The position numbers were made by a program, and so were the translations under genes. DNA of 64,000 nt. Source: Flavobacteriales bacterium (lineage in GTDB: Bacteria; Bacteroidota; Bacteroidia; CAIKAF01). This document shows, one piece after another, positions 18,873 to 29,300 of this stretch; positions within the stretch are counted from its first letter, which is position 1, and each line of letters starts with the position of its first letter. The stretch is taken from the NCBI GenBank assembly GCA_026418175.1, contig JAOABX010000004.1:62001-126000 (forward strand), written 5' to 3'. Below the pieces are notes generated by a model, which made no database searches, was not told the origin of the DNA, and saw nothing but the letters and a program-made list of their open reading frames with translations.

Positions 18873-20321
18873 ATGGAACACAATGAATTTGAAAAATACC
18901 TCCGCGAACAGGCTGATAAATTTTGGTTGGAGCCTGCACCCGGATCATTTGGCCAGGTAATGGAGGCCATGCAGCGGCAAAAAAAGCGTCGTCGCTTTTT
19001 ATTTATTTTATTCTTTTTGTTGTTTATACTAAGTGGAGGAAGTATGTTTTTATGGTGGATTACACATACCCCATTTACATCAATAGAAAATCATCAGGTT
19101 GTAACAAATAGTTTAGAAAACCATATAGAAATACCCCATAATAAATCGCTGAGAAACCAAGAGCATAAAGCCGTATCTAAAAAAAATAAGTCTGAATCCA
19201 ATGTATCAACGTATGATTTAAAAGAATTGAGTGTGGCAGAAAATAATAAATTAATACCTTCAGTTTCATCCAACATTTGGAATCAATCAAAACCTTCTGA
19301 AATTATTACCAGAAAAAAGTCTCTAAAACAAAAAAATAATTCTAACAAATTAGCGATAAAGAAAGATTTTGACACAAATGATAAAACATATCAACCTATC
19401 CATGCACAAGAAGAGAATTACTTTAAAATAACAACTGAAAATGTAAATTATACTACAAATATCATCCCAGAATCAACATCTGTAACAGATACGAGTGATA
19501 GTTTAACACAAAACAATGTATTTAATAAAAATATTTCAAATCAAAAAAATGATGAAGTAGAATTTATAACAGATACTCCTAAGATTAATGTCAAATCCCG
19601 ATTTTGGGATCCCAACCGGACAAAAAAGTGGTTTGTTTCTGCGTGGTTTAATGGGTTTGCAGCCGGAAGTGTATTTGAACAAAATCCAACACTTACTGAT
19701 ACTGGGTTAGTAAATAAATCAGAAAATTATGCTGATTACCGAAATTATTATAATACACTACGGTTTGGTTTTTCTGCCGGTGGTTCTATTGGATTTATGC
19801 CCATTACATATCTTACCATTGAACTTGGTTTTCAATATACGGAATTTACAACACTTGAAAAACCGCTTGGATATCCCAATCAAGGAGGTGCAGGTTCCAC
19901 TCCTACTGATGTTTTTCCATTAACAGTACTTCCTTCACCCGAAGCTCAGGTATATGCTTCCAATTTTAAATTGTTACAAATACCGTTGTTATTTACTTTC
20001 CATGCGAACTTTGGAAAATCAGCCATGCATTTATCTGCCGGTCCTATTTTTAGTTATACCAATAGTTTTAAAGGGTACACATTATTCAACAGCTATAATT
20101 CTTTACATTTTAGTACACAGGTTGACAGTTCAAATGTACAGCGTTTGGGGATAGGGTTTCAATCCAAGCTATTATACTCATACCTGATTTTACCCAATTT
20201 TAGTTTGTATGCGGGGCCAACGTTTCAGTACCGGTTTAATTCGTTGTTTGTAAACTCATACATAATTCGCCAAAAACCTTACTTCATTGGAGTAGAAACC
20301 GGATTACGATTTCATTTTTAA
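18873..20321 (+). CDS. membrane-anchored protein with C-terminal outer-membrane beta-barrel-like domain; candidate sigma regulator
   Basis: A 482-residue protein in four parts. A short charged N-terminal head (1-40, EFEKYLREQADKFWLEPAPG) is followed by one transmembrane helix (about 41-64) and a 170-residue Asn/Lys/Ser-rich linker of low complexity (about 70-240). The final 240 residues have beta-barrel-like strands (LRFGFSAGGSIGFMPITYLT, YLTIELGFQYTEF, FIGVETGLRFHF at the end). The head has the size and position expected of an anti-sigma domain, and the gene directly follows an ECF sigma gene. The architecture recurs next to sigma genes in Bacteroidota. That it controls the sigma factor is an inference. 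Confidence 0.7.
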   Translation: MEHNEFEKYLREQADKFWLEPAPGSFGQVMEAMQRQKKRRRFLFILFFLLFILSGGSMFLWWITHTPFTSIENHQVVTNSLENHIEIPHNKSLRNQEHKAVSKKNKSESNVSTYDLKELSVAENNKLIPSVSSNIWNQSKPSEIITRKKSLKQKNNSNKLAIKKDFDTNDKTYQPIHAQEENYFKITTENVNYTTNIIPESTSVTDTSDSLTQNNVFNKNISNQKNDEVEFITDTPKINVKSRFWDPNRTKKWFVSAWFNGFAAGSVFEQNPTLTDTGLVNKSENYADYRNYYNTLRFGFSAGGSIGFMPITYLTIELGFQYTEFTTLEKPLGYPNQGGAGSTPTDVFPLTVLPSPEAQVYASNFKLLQIPLLFTFHANFGKSAMHLSAGPIFSYTNSFKGYTLFNSYNSLHFSTQVDSSNVQRLGIGFQSKLLYSYLILPNFSLYAGPTFQYRFNSLFVNSYIIRQKPYFIGVETGLRFHF

Positions 20322-20527
20322 ACAACCGGTTTCTTTTTCATGAGTATTATTCCTTACACCATATTGGTTTTTTTCTATGAAGTTGTCTGTGGTGAACCTG
20401 CTGGTAATTTCAAAGCTAATAGCTCGTGTAGTTATTCTCTCAGAAATCATGCAGTTTTCAAGAGAAAATCAACATGTAATTAAAAACTTACCCGTAGATG
20501 GTTCGACATGAAGATAAAATTTCAACC

Positions 20528-21466
20528 TCAATGGTTCTGGTTGATTTTCTTCACACTTTTGTTACGCAGCAAATGGTCAATGGCAGAAGCCAATAATTCT
20601 GCACAACTCAACACTTCAATGTTGGACGGAAGCTGTTGATGAGGAATGGTGTCGGTAATAACTAATTTTTTAATTTTTGATTCAGCAATGCGTTGAGTAG
20701 CTTGGCCTGACAACACGCCATGCGTGCAATACGCATGGACTGAAAGCGCCCCATGCTCTATCAGCACATCGGCGGCTTTGCATATGGTACCTCCGGTGTC
20801 AATCATATCATCTATAATGATGACATGTTTACCCGTTACTTCCCCGATGATTTCCATGCTGCTTACCTGGTTGGGTTTCAGTCGTTCTTTATGAATCACA
20901 GCCATTTCACAACCTAAAATGTTCTTGTAATGCTTGATGCGTTTTAATCCTCCAAAATCCGGACTGCATAAACAAATGTTATTTACATTGAAATTAGCCT
21001 TAATATGTCGAATAAATTCATTGCTCATATAAATGTGGTCGATAGGGATTTTATAAAATCCTTCAATACTGGTGGTGTGCATATCCATGGTAATAATGCG
21101 GTCTGCGCCGGAATGTTCCAAAAAATCGGCAATGAGCCGGGCTGAAACCGATGAACGAAAATCGTCTTTACGTTCCTGGCGGCTGTGTGGCAAGTATGGA
21201 ATTACACAAATGATCTCTTTGGCAGAAGCTCTTCGAGCAGCGTCAATGCTGACGAACAATTCAAACAGATGTTCGTAGGGCAGGTGTACCTGGGCAATCA
21301 GGATGATGGTTTCGCCCCGAACCGATTCTTCAAACCGGGTATAAACTTCCCCGTCTGAAAACCGGGTGGCATATAATTGTCCCGGTTTTTTTCGTAGCTG
21401 ATGACAGATACGCTCCGTGAGGTTGCCGGATGAGGAGAGGGGGAAGATCTTGTAGTGGAAATTCAT
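20528..21466 (-). CDS. prs: ribose-phosphate pyrophosphokinase
   Basis: A 312-residue enzyme making PRPP from ribose 5-phosphate and ATP. FSDGEVYTRFEESVRGETI, the flexible loop SRQERKDDFRSSVSARL and MDMHTTSIEGFYKIPID match class I PRS. The PRPP-binding loop is VIIIDDMIDTGGTICKAA. The length is standard. It is transcribed alone on the minus strand and convergent with the sigma/barrel operon. It is somewhat divergent from the commonest form (K-D-D in place of K-A-R-P in the flexible loop), so a second prs elsewhere is possible. Confidence 0.93.
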   Translation of the reverse strand: MNFHYKIFPLSSSGNLTERICHQLRKKPGQLYATRFSDGEVYTRFEESVRGETIILIAQVHLPYEHLFELFVSIDAARRASAKEIICVIPYLPHSRQERKDDFRSSVSARLIADFLEHSGADRIITMDMHTTSIEGFYKIPIDHIYMSNEFIRHIKANFNVNNICLCSPDFGGLKRIKHYKNILGCEMAVIHKERLKPNQVSSMEIIGEVTGKHVIIIDDMIDTGGTICKAADVLIEHGALSVHAYCTHGVLSGQATQRIAESKIKKLVITDTIPHQQLPSNIEVLSCAELLASAIDHLLRNKSVKKINQNH

Positions 21467-21540
21467 GCATTGACTGAATTAAAAACAAAAGTAATGAATG
21501 AATATCATATACATGTTGATAAATTGTTGAAAAGCTTCTC

Positions 21541-21559
21541 TTTCTTTCTTTCTTTCTTT
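21541..21559. repeat. TTTC microsatellite
   Basis: Four perfect TTTC units plus a partial fifth in the gap between prs and the secreted-protein island. It lies upstream of both genes, so length changes could alter promoter spacing, but no promoter box is visible around it. Confidence 0.85.
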
Positions 21560-21660
21560 ACAACTGTTATGAGGCCAACAAGCAGGGCGGAACCCGAAAA
21601 GCCAACCGGCAAGATAGCAAAGCCCGGAAATAGAGTAGGGATAAATAAAAATAGATGTTT

Positions 21661-22035
21661 ATGAAAAAGTATTTTATGCTTCTGTCTGTATTGCTAATTC
21701 CTGTTTCGGTTTTCTCAGTTCCAGTTGATATAACTATTTATACTCACGATGGTTGTTATATTCATATAGTAGGTGATGCTGATCCAACTCCATTCGGCAC
21801 TTTGGTAAACTTTACTGGTACTATTCAAGTTGGTGGTTCATCTGGTTGTCCTAAATTTAAATGGAAATTTAGGATGCAGCCCAACACTCCTTCCGAAGGA
21901 GACGCAGTGATAGAAATAAATAGTGATGAGTCTATATGTGAAGCTACCATACTATCATTTCAACCGTTGCATAATGGAGTAGATCCAGACCATATCTCTT
22001 TCCTAAACACGTTTAAGAATACGATATTACAATAA
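21661..22035 (+). CDS. hypothetical secreted protein
   Basis: A 124-residue protein started at MKKYF (21661; ATG at 21655 is two codons upstream). The signal peptide is cleaved near SVFSV. The mature part contains four cysteines (YTHDGCYIHI, GGSSGCPKFKW, DESICEATI among them), which may form disulfides. No family is recognised. It is first in a run of three small genes coding for exported proteins. Confidence 0.6.
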   Translation: MKKYFMLLSVLLIPVSVFSVPVDITIYTHDGCYIHIVGDADPTPFGTLVNFTGTIQVGGSSGCPKFKWKFRMQPNTPSEGDAVIEINSDESICEATILSFQPLHNGVDPDHISFLNTFKNTILQ

Positions 22036-22049
22036 TTAAAGGCTGATTT

Positions 22050-22781
22050 ATGTTTTTAATACAAATTGATATTTTTTCTAAGGTAAGGTATCTTTTATAT
22101 CTTATCTTTTTTTTTAGCAATAATTTAAATGCCCAAAAAACTTGTTGGTGTTATGAATATCGCTATGAAACTACTGATACTTTTAAACTTTTAGTTGTAG
22201 ATACTAGTTTCTTTGAAACACCATTTAAGATTAAAGCTCAATATAAATACATATATGATGATCCCTATATTATAATTTTACCCGCTAAGCTCGATAATGG
22301 AAAGTTTTTTGACATTTCTCTTCCCATGCATATAAACGTAAAACCAGCGGATACAATGGTTTATGATATGAATAGTCATACTTTTTATATTAAATCTTCA
22401 AATTCGTTTGTTAAAACCTGCATTGATAATAAACCGCTGGATTTATCGTTGATTAAAAGCAATAAAAAGAATGTCGTGAAGTTAATTAATTCGGTAACGA
22501 TAGAAAATAAATCCAATATTCCCGAGTCTTGCCTAATTCCTGAGTTGGCCATCTATAAAATCAAAGGAATGGGACAAATTACTGCATATAATTCATTTAA
22601 AAAAGCTAAACTGGTAAGGTATTCTATTTGTAGTTGCTTAGATGCATCGTTAAAATCTAAGTTAAAGGATATTTTTAACTCATTGGCTAAACAAGCACAA
22701 ATAAAATGCTTTCCAAATAGTTTTATGCACTATCAACCTATGTTTGATTTTAGTAAAACTCAAAAAATTGAAGACCCTTGA
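22050..22781 (+). CDS. hypothetical exported protein, possible paralogue of the next gene
   Basis: A 243-residue protein with a signal peptide ending NNLNAQ at about residue 29. The mature start is Cys-rich (KTCWCYEYRYETTDTFKL). The body is beta-rich with no recognised domain. The YEYRYETTDTF block resembles YEYEVQVKDTF in the next protein, and both have a proline/hydrophobic block beginning IP-S or IPES in the C-terminal half. This suggests an old duplication. The 15-bp spacing from the previous gene supports an operon. Confidence 0.6.
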   Translation: MFLIQIDIFSKVRYLLYLIFFFSNNLNAQKTCWCYEYRYETTDTFKLLVVDTSFFETPFKIKAQYKYIYDDPYIIILPAKLDNGKFFDISLPMHINVKPADTMVYDMNSHTFYIKSSNSFVKTCIDNKPLDLSLIKSNKKNVVKLINSVTIENKSNIPESCLIPELAIYKIKGMGQITAYNSFKKAKLVRYSICSCLDASLKSKLKDIFNSLAKQAQIKCFPNSFMHYQPMFDFSKTQKIEDP

Positions 22782-23437
22782 AAGCACTATGTTTTTATAT
22801 TTTAATAATGATACATCCTATTGCCTTTGGGCAGGATGTTCAATACAACCCACAGGTTTTATACTACGAGTATGAAGTTCAGGTAAAAGATACGTTTTAT
22901 CTTAAATCTGCTAATACCTGGTTGCCATTAAATAATTCGCATGAAAAAGTTTTTAAATGTTATGTAAGTGATGACTGGTTGATGTATGTAGAATATATGG
23001 TGAGTAGAGATATTGAATCAGGCAAGATATATCATCTTGTTCCTACAAAAGATAAATCCGGTGATACCATTCAATTTTATTATTTCCCCAAACAAATCTA
23101 CAAGCATGGAGAGGAATTTTATAAAGCAGAGCCATCGTTTAGCACAACACATCAACGTTGTTTTTTGACAGCGATGCAAACTGAATTTGAGCACCACGAT
23201 ACAATTCCCTCATCGGTTGTATTTCCGCCCTATGCATGGCTGGGAGGTGGGTTTGGAAAAATATCAGATGTATATCTCTACGCAAGGTTAACGAAAATAG
23301 CTCATCAACCTATCCCCTGGAAAAAAGAATTGATAGAGAATGTGATTAGCCAGTTCAATGCTATTCCGGAAACGGAGGTAAACATCAGAAAATATGTTAT
23401 TGAAACAGCTGCCCATCACCACCGTCAAAGGCAGTAA
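22778..23437 (+). CDS. hypothetical exported protein with TTG start
   Basis: A 219-residue protein. Reading from TTG at 22778 gives a signal peptide (MKALCFYILIMIHPIAFGQ) that overlaps the upstream stop (TTGA). The first ATG, at 22808, leaves the signal truncated, so the TTG start is preferred. No known domain. The N-terminal YEYEVQVKDTF block resembles the upstream protein. The gene ends 4 bp from the convergent aspartate kinase gene. Confidence 0.58.
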   Translation: MKALCFYILIMIHPIAFGQDVQYNPQVLYYEYEVQVKDTFYLKSANTWLPLNNSHEKVFKCYVSDDWLMYVEYMVSRDIESGKIYHLVPTKDKSGDTIQFYYFPKQIYKHGEEFYKAEPSFSTTHQRCFLTAMQTEFEHHDTIPSSVVFPPYAWLGGGFGKISDVYLYARLTKIAHQPIPWKKELIENVISQFNAIPETEVNIRKYVIETAAHHHRQRQ

Positions 23438-23440
23438 GGC

Positions 23441-24721
23441 TTACTTGTTCTCTACCACCAAACGAATGGTATGGCTGTTTTTCTGTTCAACTAGTAATTC
23501 TTTTTCTTTCAATAATCGCTCTACCGTAGCCTGGTTGTAGTTGCGAACTGTAATCAGTTCTAAATTCGTTTTATGCTCTATCACAAAGTTTCGCTCTAAG
23601 TCCATCAGTAGGGGCGTAATTTTTTGTTCATCAAAATCCACACATACCTGAAAACTCAAGGCAGAATGCTGCATCAGGTTCACTTTTACCCGGTATTTGG
23701 CCAGCAACGCAAAAATTTCGCTCAGGTTTTCTTCCATAATAAATGAAAAGTCTTTGGGAGATATGGAGATGAGCGACTGGTTGACTTTAAAAATAAAACT
23801 GGGAATTACTGCCAGCGGTTCCTTGTCGTTAATCACCGTACCGGGATTGGCCGGATGTATAAATGATTTCACCCGAAGTGCAATGTGCTTGTTTTGCAAT
23901 GGCTTCATGGTTTTAGGGTGAATCACCGTTGCCCCGTAATAAGTTAACTCGATAGCATCGTAATAAGAAAGTTGAGGAAGCAATTGCGCATCGGCAAAAT
24001 ATTTGGGGTCGGCATTGAGTACACCGGGTACATCTTTCCAGATGGTTACATCCGATGCATTTAAAGAGTAAGCAAAAATGGCAGCAGTATAGTCAGAACC
24101 TTCACGCCCTAGCGTGGTGGAATGCCCTTCTGAGCTTTTGCCTATAAATCCCTGAGTAACCACAATGGCTTGATTGCCTTCAGTAAAAATGGGTTCAATG
24201 TTTTGTTTTATTAAATATTCAGTAATGTTCCAATTTACTTTTCCTTCGCGGTAAGTATTGTCAGTTCTTACCAAACCTCGGGCATCTTTATATTCTGTTT
24301 TAATTCCAATAGAATTTAAGTAGGATGACACAATTTTAGTTGAAAGAATTTCTCCTTGGCATACCACCTGGTCGTATATAAAATTATATTCTTCATGTTG
24401 TGCAACGGTACTTAGAATAATTCTAATTTCTTCAAATACTTCATCAATTTCTTTACGAATATCCAACGAGTTTTGAAACAATTCATGGATAATTTGGTAA
24501 TGATAATTACGCAATTCGTCCAGTTCCTTGCTAAAATCTTCTTTTTTATACCCTTTTTGTACCAAAACTTCTAATGCATTGGTGGTTTTACCCATTGCAC
24601 TGATTACTACAACCAGGTAGTCGTTACCTCTATAATTCCGAATGATTTCTGCTACATTTTTTACAGCTTCTGCATTTTTTACCGAAGCTCCACCGAATTT
24701 AAATATGCGTATTTGCGACAT
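23441..24721 (-). CDS. lysC: aspartate kinase (monofunctional)
   Basis: A 426-residue enzyme phosphorylating aspartate, the first step to lysine, threonine and methionine. The N-terminal ATP site is KFGGASVKNAEAV (usually KFGGTSV). LGREGSDYTAAIFAYSL is the aspartate/nucleotide-binding signature, and TYYGATVIHPKTM and VLNADP follow. A regulatory ACT-like region occupies about 300-410. No fused homoserine dehydrogenase is present. Confidence 0.95.
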   Translation of the reverse strand: MSQIRIFKFGGASVKNAEAVKNVAEIIRNYRGNDYLVVVISAMGKTTNALEVLVQKGYKKEDFSKELDELRNYHYQIIHELFQNSLDIRKEIDEVFEEIRIILSTVAQHEEYNFIYDQVVCQGEILSTKIVSSYLNSIGIKTEYKDARGLVRTDNTYREGKVNWNITEYLIKQNIEPIFTEGNQAIVVTQGFIGKSSEGHSTTLGREGSDYTAAIFAYSLNASDVTIWKDVPGVLNADPKYFADAQLLPQLSYYDAIELTYYGATVIHPKTMKPLQNKHIALRVKSFIHPANPGTVINDKEPLAVIPSFIFKVNQSLISISPKDFSFIMEENLSEIFALLAKYRVKVNLMQHSALSFQVCVDFDEQKITPLLMDLERNFVIEHKTNLELITVRNYNQATVERLLKEKELLVEQKNSHTIRLVVENK

Positions 24722-24734
24722 GACAGTTGGTAAT

Positions 24735-25220
24735 TTATTTAATAGTATGTAGTTGTTCTTCTGTAAGTTTGCAATTTATCCAAGTATTGTCCAGTTCACA
24801 GCCGTATTTTTTATAAAATTCAATGGACGGAGTATTCCAGTCTAATACTTGCCATACCATGGCCTTAGCCTGCATGTTTTTTGCTGCATGGATGGTGGCT
24901 TCAAATAAAGCCTTACCAATGCCTTTGCCGCGGTAAGGCTCTTCAACAATAATATCTTCAAGGTACAAACATTTACCTTTCCATGTTGAATAGCGAATGT
25001 ACCAGAGTGACATACCTACAATTCGCTGGTCGGCTTCAGCAACAATAACCCAGAAAATGGGATTTTCTCCAAATCCATCACGAATGATATCTTCAACTGT
25101 ATTGGTTACCTCATGTGGAGCTTTTTCATATTCAGCCAATAGCTTAATCAGTCGGAGAATTTCCGGGGCATCTACCTTTTTTGCAGGGCGAAGCGAAAAA
25201 GATGGTGAATAATTTGACAT
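24735..25220 (-). CDS. GNAT-family acetyltransferase (diamine/thialysine-type)
   Basis: A 161-residue protein started at ATG 25220. A longer frame to 25367 adds a hydrophobic but implausible N-terminal extension and would overlap the fbp promoter. LRPAKKVDAPEILRLIKLLA and EYEKAPHEV at the start, LEDIIVEEPYRGKGIGKALF (acetyl-CoA loop RGKGIG) and WNTPSIEFYKKYGCE match the SAT1-like subgroup, which acetylates diamines or thialysine. It lies 13 bp upstream of lysC on the same strand, so the two are probably co-transcribed. Confidence 0.87.
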   Translation of the reverse strand: MSNYSPSFSLRPAKKVDAPEILRLIKLLAEYEKAPHEVTNTVEDIIRDGFGENPIFWVIVAEADQRIVGMSLWYIRYSTWKGKCLYLEDIIVEEPYRGKGIGKALFEATIHAAKNMQAKAMVWQVLDWNTPSIEFYKKYGCELDNTWINCKLTEEQLHTIK

Positions 25221-25307
25221 GTGTGTGCAAAAATAGATGAATTTCAATTTGCTAAATAAAAACATTGAAGTACTGTGATTGAATTGTGTTCTTGCAAGTA
25301 TGAAGCC

Positions 25308-25339
25308 TTTGCTAATCCGCGTGTAATAAACGATATTTG
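25308..25339 (+). promoter_or_regulatory. Bacteroidota-type promoter for fbp
   Basis: TTTG (25308-25311), a 20-bp spacer and GATATTTG (25332-25339). The spacing fits; the -7 box deviates at its first base. Transcription would start about 20 bases before the fbp ATG. Confidence 0.55.
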
Positions 25340-25365
25340 CATTTTTAATTAAATGCCAAATACTC

Positions 25366-26370
25366 ATGAACCGTTTTACAACACTCGGAGAATTTATAAT
25401 TAGTCGTCAGGCCGACTTTCCTTATGCCAAAGGCGAGTTAAGCAGCTTGCTTAGCGCCATCCGATTGGCAGCTAAAGTTGTAAACCGTGAAGTGAACAGG
25501 GCCGGGCTAAGCCATGATATTTTAGGTTCTACCTTTCAGCAAAATATACAAGGTGAAGTGCAGCAAAAGCTCGATGTGTATGCAAATGAGCAATTTATTA
25601 TCGCCCTTCAAAATAGGGGTGAAGTGTGTGGTTTAGCTTCTGAAGAAAACGAAGACATTATAGCGTTTGATACGCCTTTGGCCCGCAGTGGAAAGTATGT
25701 TATCATGATTGATCCATTAGATGGTTCATCTAATATTGATGTGAATGTATCTATTGGTACTATCTTTTCTGTATATCGCCGCAAAACAGATATTGGAAGC
25801 CTGGCTACTTTAGAGGATTTTCTTCAGCCTGGAGTGGAACAGGTTGCCGCCGGGTATATTATTTACGGATCATCCACCATGTTAGTTTATACTACGGGGC
25901 ATGGAGTGCATGGTTTTACGCTGGAACCTTCTATCGGCACATTTTTCTTGTCACATCCCAATATTAAGATTCCAGAAGATGGTACGATTTATTCTGTGAA
26001 TGAAGGGAATTTTAACAGTTTTGAAGAGGGTATTAAAATGTACATTCAGCATTGCCGCAGTAATGAAAATGCTTCCGGAAAACCATATTCGGCGCGTTAT
26101 ATTGGTTCACTGGTAGCTGATTTTCATCGAAATTTACTCAAGGGTGGAATTTACATGTATCCCGGTACAATAAAAGACCCGAATGGCAAACTTCGATTAT
26201 TATATGAATGCAATCCTCTGGCATTTATTGCAGAACAGGCAGGTGGGTTGGCTTCTACCGGCAAACAACGCGTGATGGAAATACAACCCACTTCCTTGCA
26301 TCAGAGAGTGCCTTATTTAGTCGGTTCTAAAAACATGGTAAATAAAGTGGTGGAGTTTATTAACTCCTAA
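25366..26370 (+). CDS. fbp: fructose-1,6-bisphosphatase class 1
   Basis: A 334-residue gluconeogenic phosphatase. The metal- and substrate-binding motif [20 protein letters not shown] is intact. [25 protein letters not shown] and [17 protein letters not shown] are the fructose-phosphate site. The length is normal. mfd starts 7 bp after its stop, suggesting read-through transcription. Confidence 0.97.
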   Translation: MNRFTTLGEFIISRQADFPYAKGELSSLLSAIRLAAKVVNREVNRAGLSHDILGSTFQQNIQGEVQQKLDVYANEQFIIALQNRGEVCGLASEENEDIIAFDTPLARSGKYVIMIDPLDGSSNIDVNVSIGTIFSVYRRKTDIGSLATLEDFLQPGVEQVAAGYIIYGSSTMLVYTTGHGVHGFTLEPSIGTFFLSHPNIKIPEDGTIYSVNEGNFNSFEEGIKMYIQHCRSNENASGKPYSARYIGSLVADFHRNLLKGGIYMYPGTIKDPNGKLRLLYECNPLAFIAEQAGGLASTGKQRVMEIQPTSLHQRVPYLVGSKNMVNKVVEFINS

Positions 26371-26377
26371 ATCCGAT

Positions 26378-29300
26378 ATGCAGCTTCCTCACGAAATTGT
26401 TCTGAAATATCAGAAAAGCCCTTTGTTTCATCAGTTGGAAGAACAACTGAGAGCCTCCCCTGCGGTTGTTCATTTGCAAGGTACAGCAGGTTCGCTTCCA
26501 GCTTTTTTGATGGCAGCATACGCTTGGAAATATGATAAGTTATTAATATGCATGGCTCGCGATCGGGAGGAAGCAGCATATTTGCTGAACGATTTGGAAA
26601 ATCTTTACTTGCGTGATCGTGTCTTTTTTTATCCGGAATCATATCGCAGGCCTTATGATGTAGAAGAAACAGACAATGCCAACATCTTAATGCGTACTGA
26701 AACCCTGAATGCCATCAGTGAAGGTAAGGCACGTGTGATTGTTACATATCCTGCGGCTTTAGTAGAGAAGGTAATTACACGGGAACATATTGATAAGAAA
26801 ACCTTGCGGCTTACACAAGGCGAGGCCGTTGATCCGGATTTTGTTTTTGATGTATTGATTGAATACGGATTTGAGCGGGATGATTTTGTGTATGAACCGG
26901 GCCAGTTTGCGATTCGCGGAGGTATAATTGATGTGTTTTCATATGCGTATGATTTGCCATTCCGAATAGAATTTTCCGGTAATAAAGTAGGGTCAATACG
27001 TTCGTTTGATCCGGAAACACAACTTTCTAAACAACATCTTACAGAAATAGATATTCTGGCCAATATCGAACAAAAAACCGGAGAAGAATTTCGTATTCCA
27101 TTTTTTGAATTTATTTCATCCAATGCTCTATGGTGGATTTTTGATCCAGTATCATCCAGAGAGGTTGTACAAAAATATTATGATAAGGCTGTAGAAGCCT
27201 ATAATCATCTGAGTGGAGAAATTAAACGATTAGAACCGGCTCAGCTATTTATTACAGCAGCAGATTTTCAACAAGGCATTCAAAAATTTTCTCAAGTAGT
27301 TTTGAATGGACCAACTGAAAGTTCTGTTGTATTGTGGAATGCAATTCCTCAGCCTGAATTTCATAAAAATTTTAATTTATTATTTGATTTTCTTCAGCAA
27401 AATCTGATTCAACAAATTACTACCTATATTTTTTCAGATCAACTTCGACAGATTGAACGGATAAAAAACATTTTTCACGACCTGATTGAAAAAAGCAAAA
27501 AAACTCAACCGGATGCTTCCTTGTTTGAACCGGTTCCATTTGCTATTCGTGAAGGTTTTATAGACCAAGAATTACAAATTGCCTGCTTTACCGATCATCA
27601 AATCTTTGAACGATACAAACGTTTTCAGCTCAAAAGTTCCTATTCTAAAAATCAATCACTCACCCTGCGGGAACTTACCAATTTGAATCCTGGTGATTAT
27701 GTTACACACATTGATCATGGAATTGGACAATTTGCCGGGCTTGAAAAAATTGATGTAAATGGAAAGCCACAAGAAGCAGTTAAGTTAATTTACAAGGATG
27801 GCGATGTTATTTATGTTAGTATTCACTCCTTGCATCGCATTGCTAAATATACCGGCAAAGATGCCAAACCACCGGTATTAAACAAAATTGGTAGTAATAC
27901 CTGGCAAACATTAAAAGCAAAAACCAAGAAAAAAGTAAAAGAATTAGCTTTCGATTTAATTAAGCTCTATGCTAAAAGAAGAAGCGAAAAAGGCCATGCC
28001 TATTCAGCTGATACTTATTTACAGCATGAATTGGAGGCTTCGTTTATGTATGAAGATACTCCCGACCAGTATAAAGCAACACAGGATGTAAAAGCTGATA
28101 TGGAAAAACCCTATCCCATGGATCGCCTGGTGTGTGGCGATGTAGGATTCGGTAAAACGGAAGTGGCTATACGTGCCGCTTTTAAAGCAGTGGCTGACGG
28201 AAAACAAGTGGCCGTGTTGGTACCCACTACAATTTTAGCTTTGCAACATTATAAAACCTTTTCCAATCGTTTAAAAGATTTTCCATGTACCGTTGATTAC
28301 ATTAATCGTTTTAGAACAGCAAAAGAACAAAAAGAAGTACTGAAAAAACTTGAAGAAGGTAAAATAGATATTCTTATAGGAACACATAAACTGGTGGGAA
28401 ATGACGTTAAATTTAAAGATTTGGGATTATTGATTATTGATGAAGAACAAAAATTTGGCGTAAGTACAAAAGATAAACTAAAAACTCTGAAAACAAATGT
28501 AGATACTCTCACTTTGTCGGCCACTCCTATTCCACGAACCTTGCAATTTTCCTTACTTGGAGCACGTGATTTAAGTATCATTCGTACTCCACCGCCTAAC
28601 CGATATCCCGTACAAACCGAATTACGTGGATTTAATGAAGAAGTAATTCGCGATGCTATCATGTATGAAGTGAACCGAAATGGTCAAGTATTTTTTATTC
28701 ATAACCGTATTCAAAATTTACCTGAGATAACTGGCATGATACAACGCTTGTGTCCGGATGTTAAAATTCGTTATGCGCATGGTCAAATGGATGGAAAACA
28801 GCTGGAAGAAATCATGCTTGAATTTATTGAAGGAGATATTGATGTATTAGTATCTACCTCGATAGTAGAAAGTGGGTTGGATATACCCAATGCCAATACC
28901 ATCATCATCAACGATGCTCATAATTTTGGATTGAGTGATTTACACCAGATGAGAGGTAGAGTAGGCCGAAGCAATAAAAAAGCATTTTGTTATTTGCTAA
29001 CACCTCCCATAAGTACTTTAACTGAAGATGCAAGAAAGCGCTTGAATGCCTTGGTTGAGTTTTCTGATTTAGGTTCTGGGTTTAATATTGCTATGAAAGA
29101 TCTGGATATACGTGGTGCCGGCGATTTGTTAGGTGCAGACCAAAGTGGATTCATTAACGAAATGGGCTATGAAACCTATCAAAAAATTTTAAATGAAGCC
29201 TTGCAGGAGCTGAAAGAAAATGAGTTTCGCGATGTGTTTGAAGAAGAAATTAATTCGCCCGATCATGCATGGGTTGAAGATTGCCAAATAGAAACAGATT

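Noticed and set aside
20377-20511. A 44-codon plus-strand ORF (MKLSVVNLLVISKLIAR...) between the barrel gene and prs
   Set aside because: Hydrophobic-looking, but no ribosome-binding context, no recognised family, and short enough to be chance.
26367-28662. Minus-strand open frames inside mfd
   Set aside because: They are shadows of the strong mfd frame, with no signal or motif.
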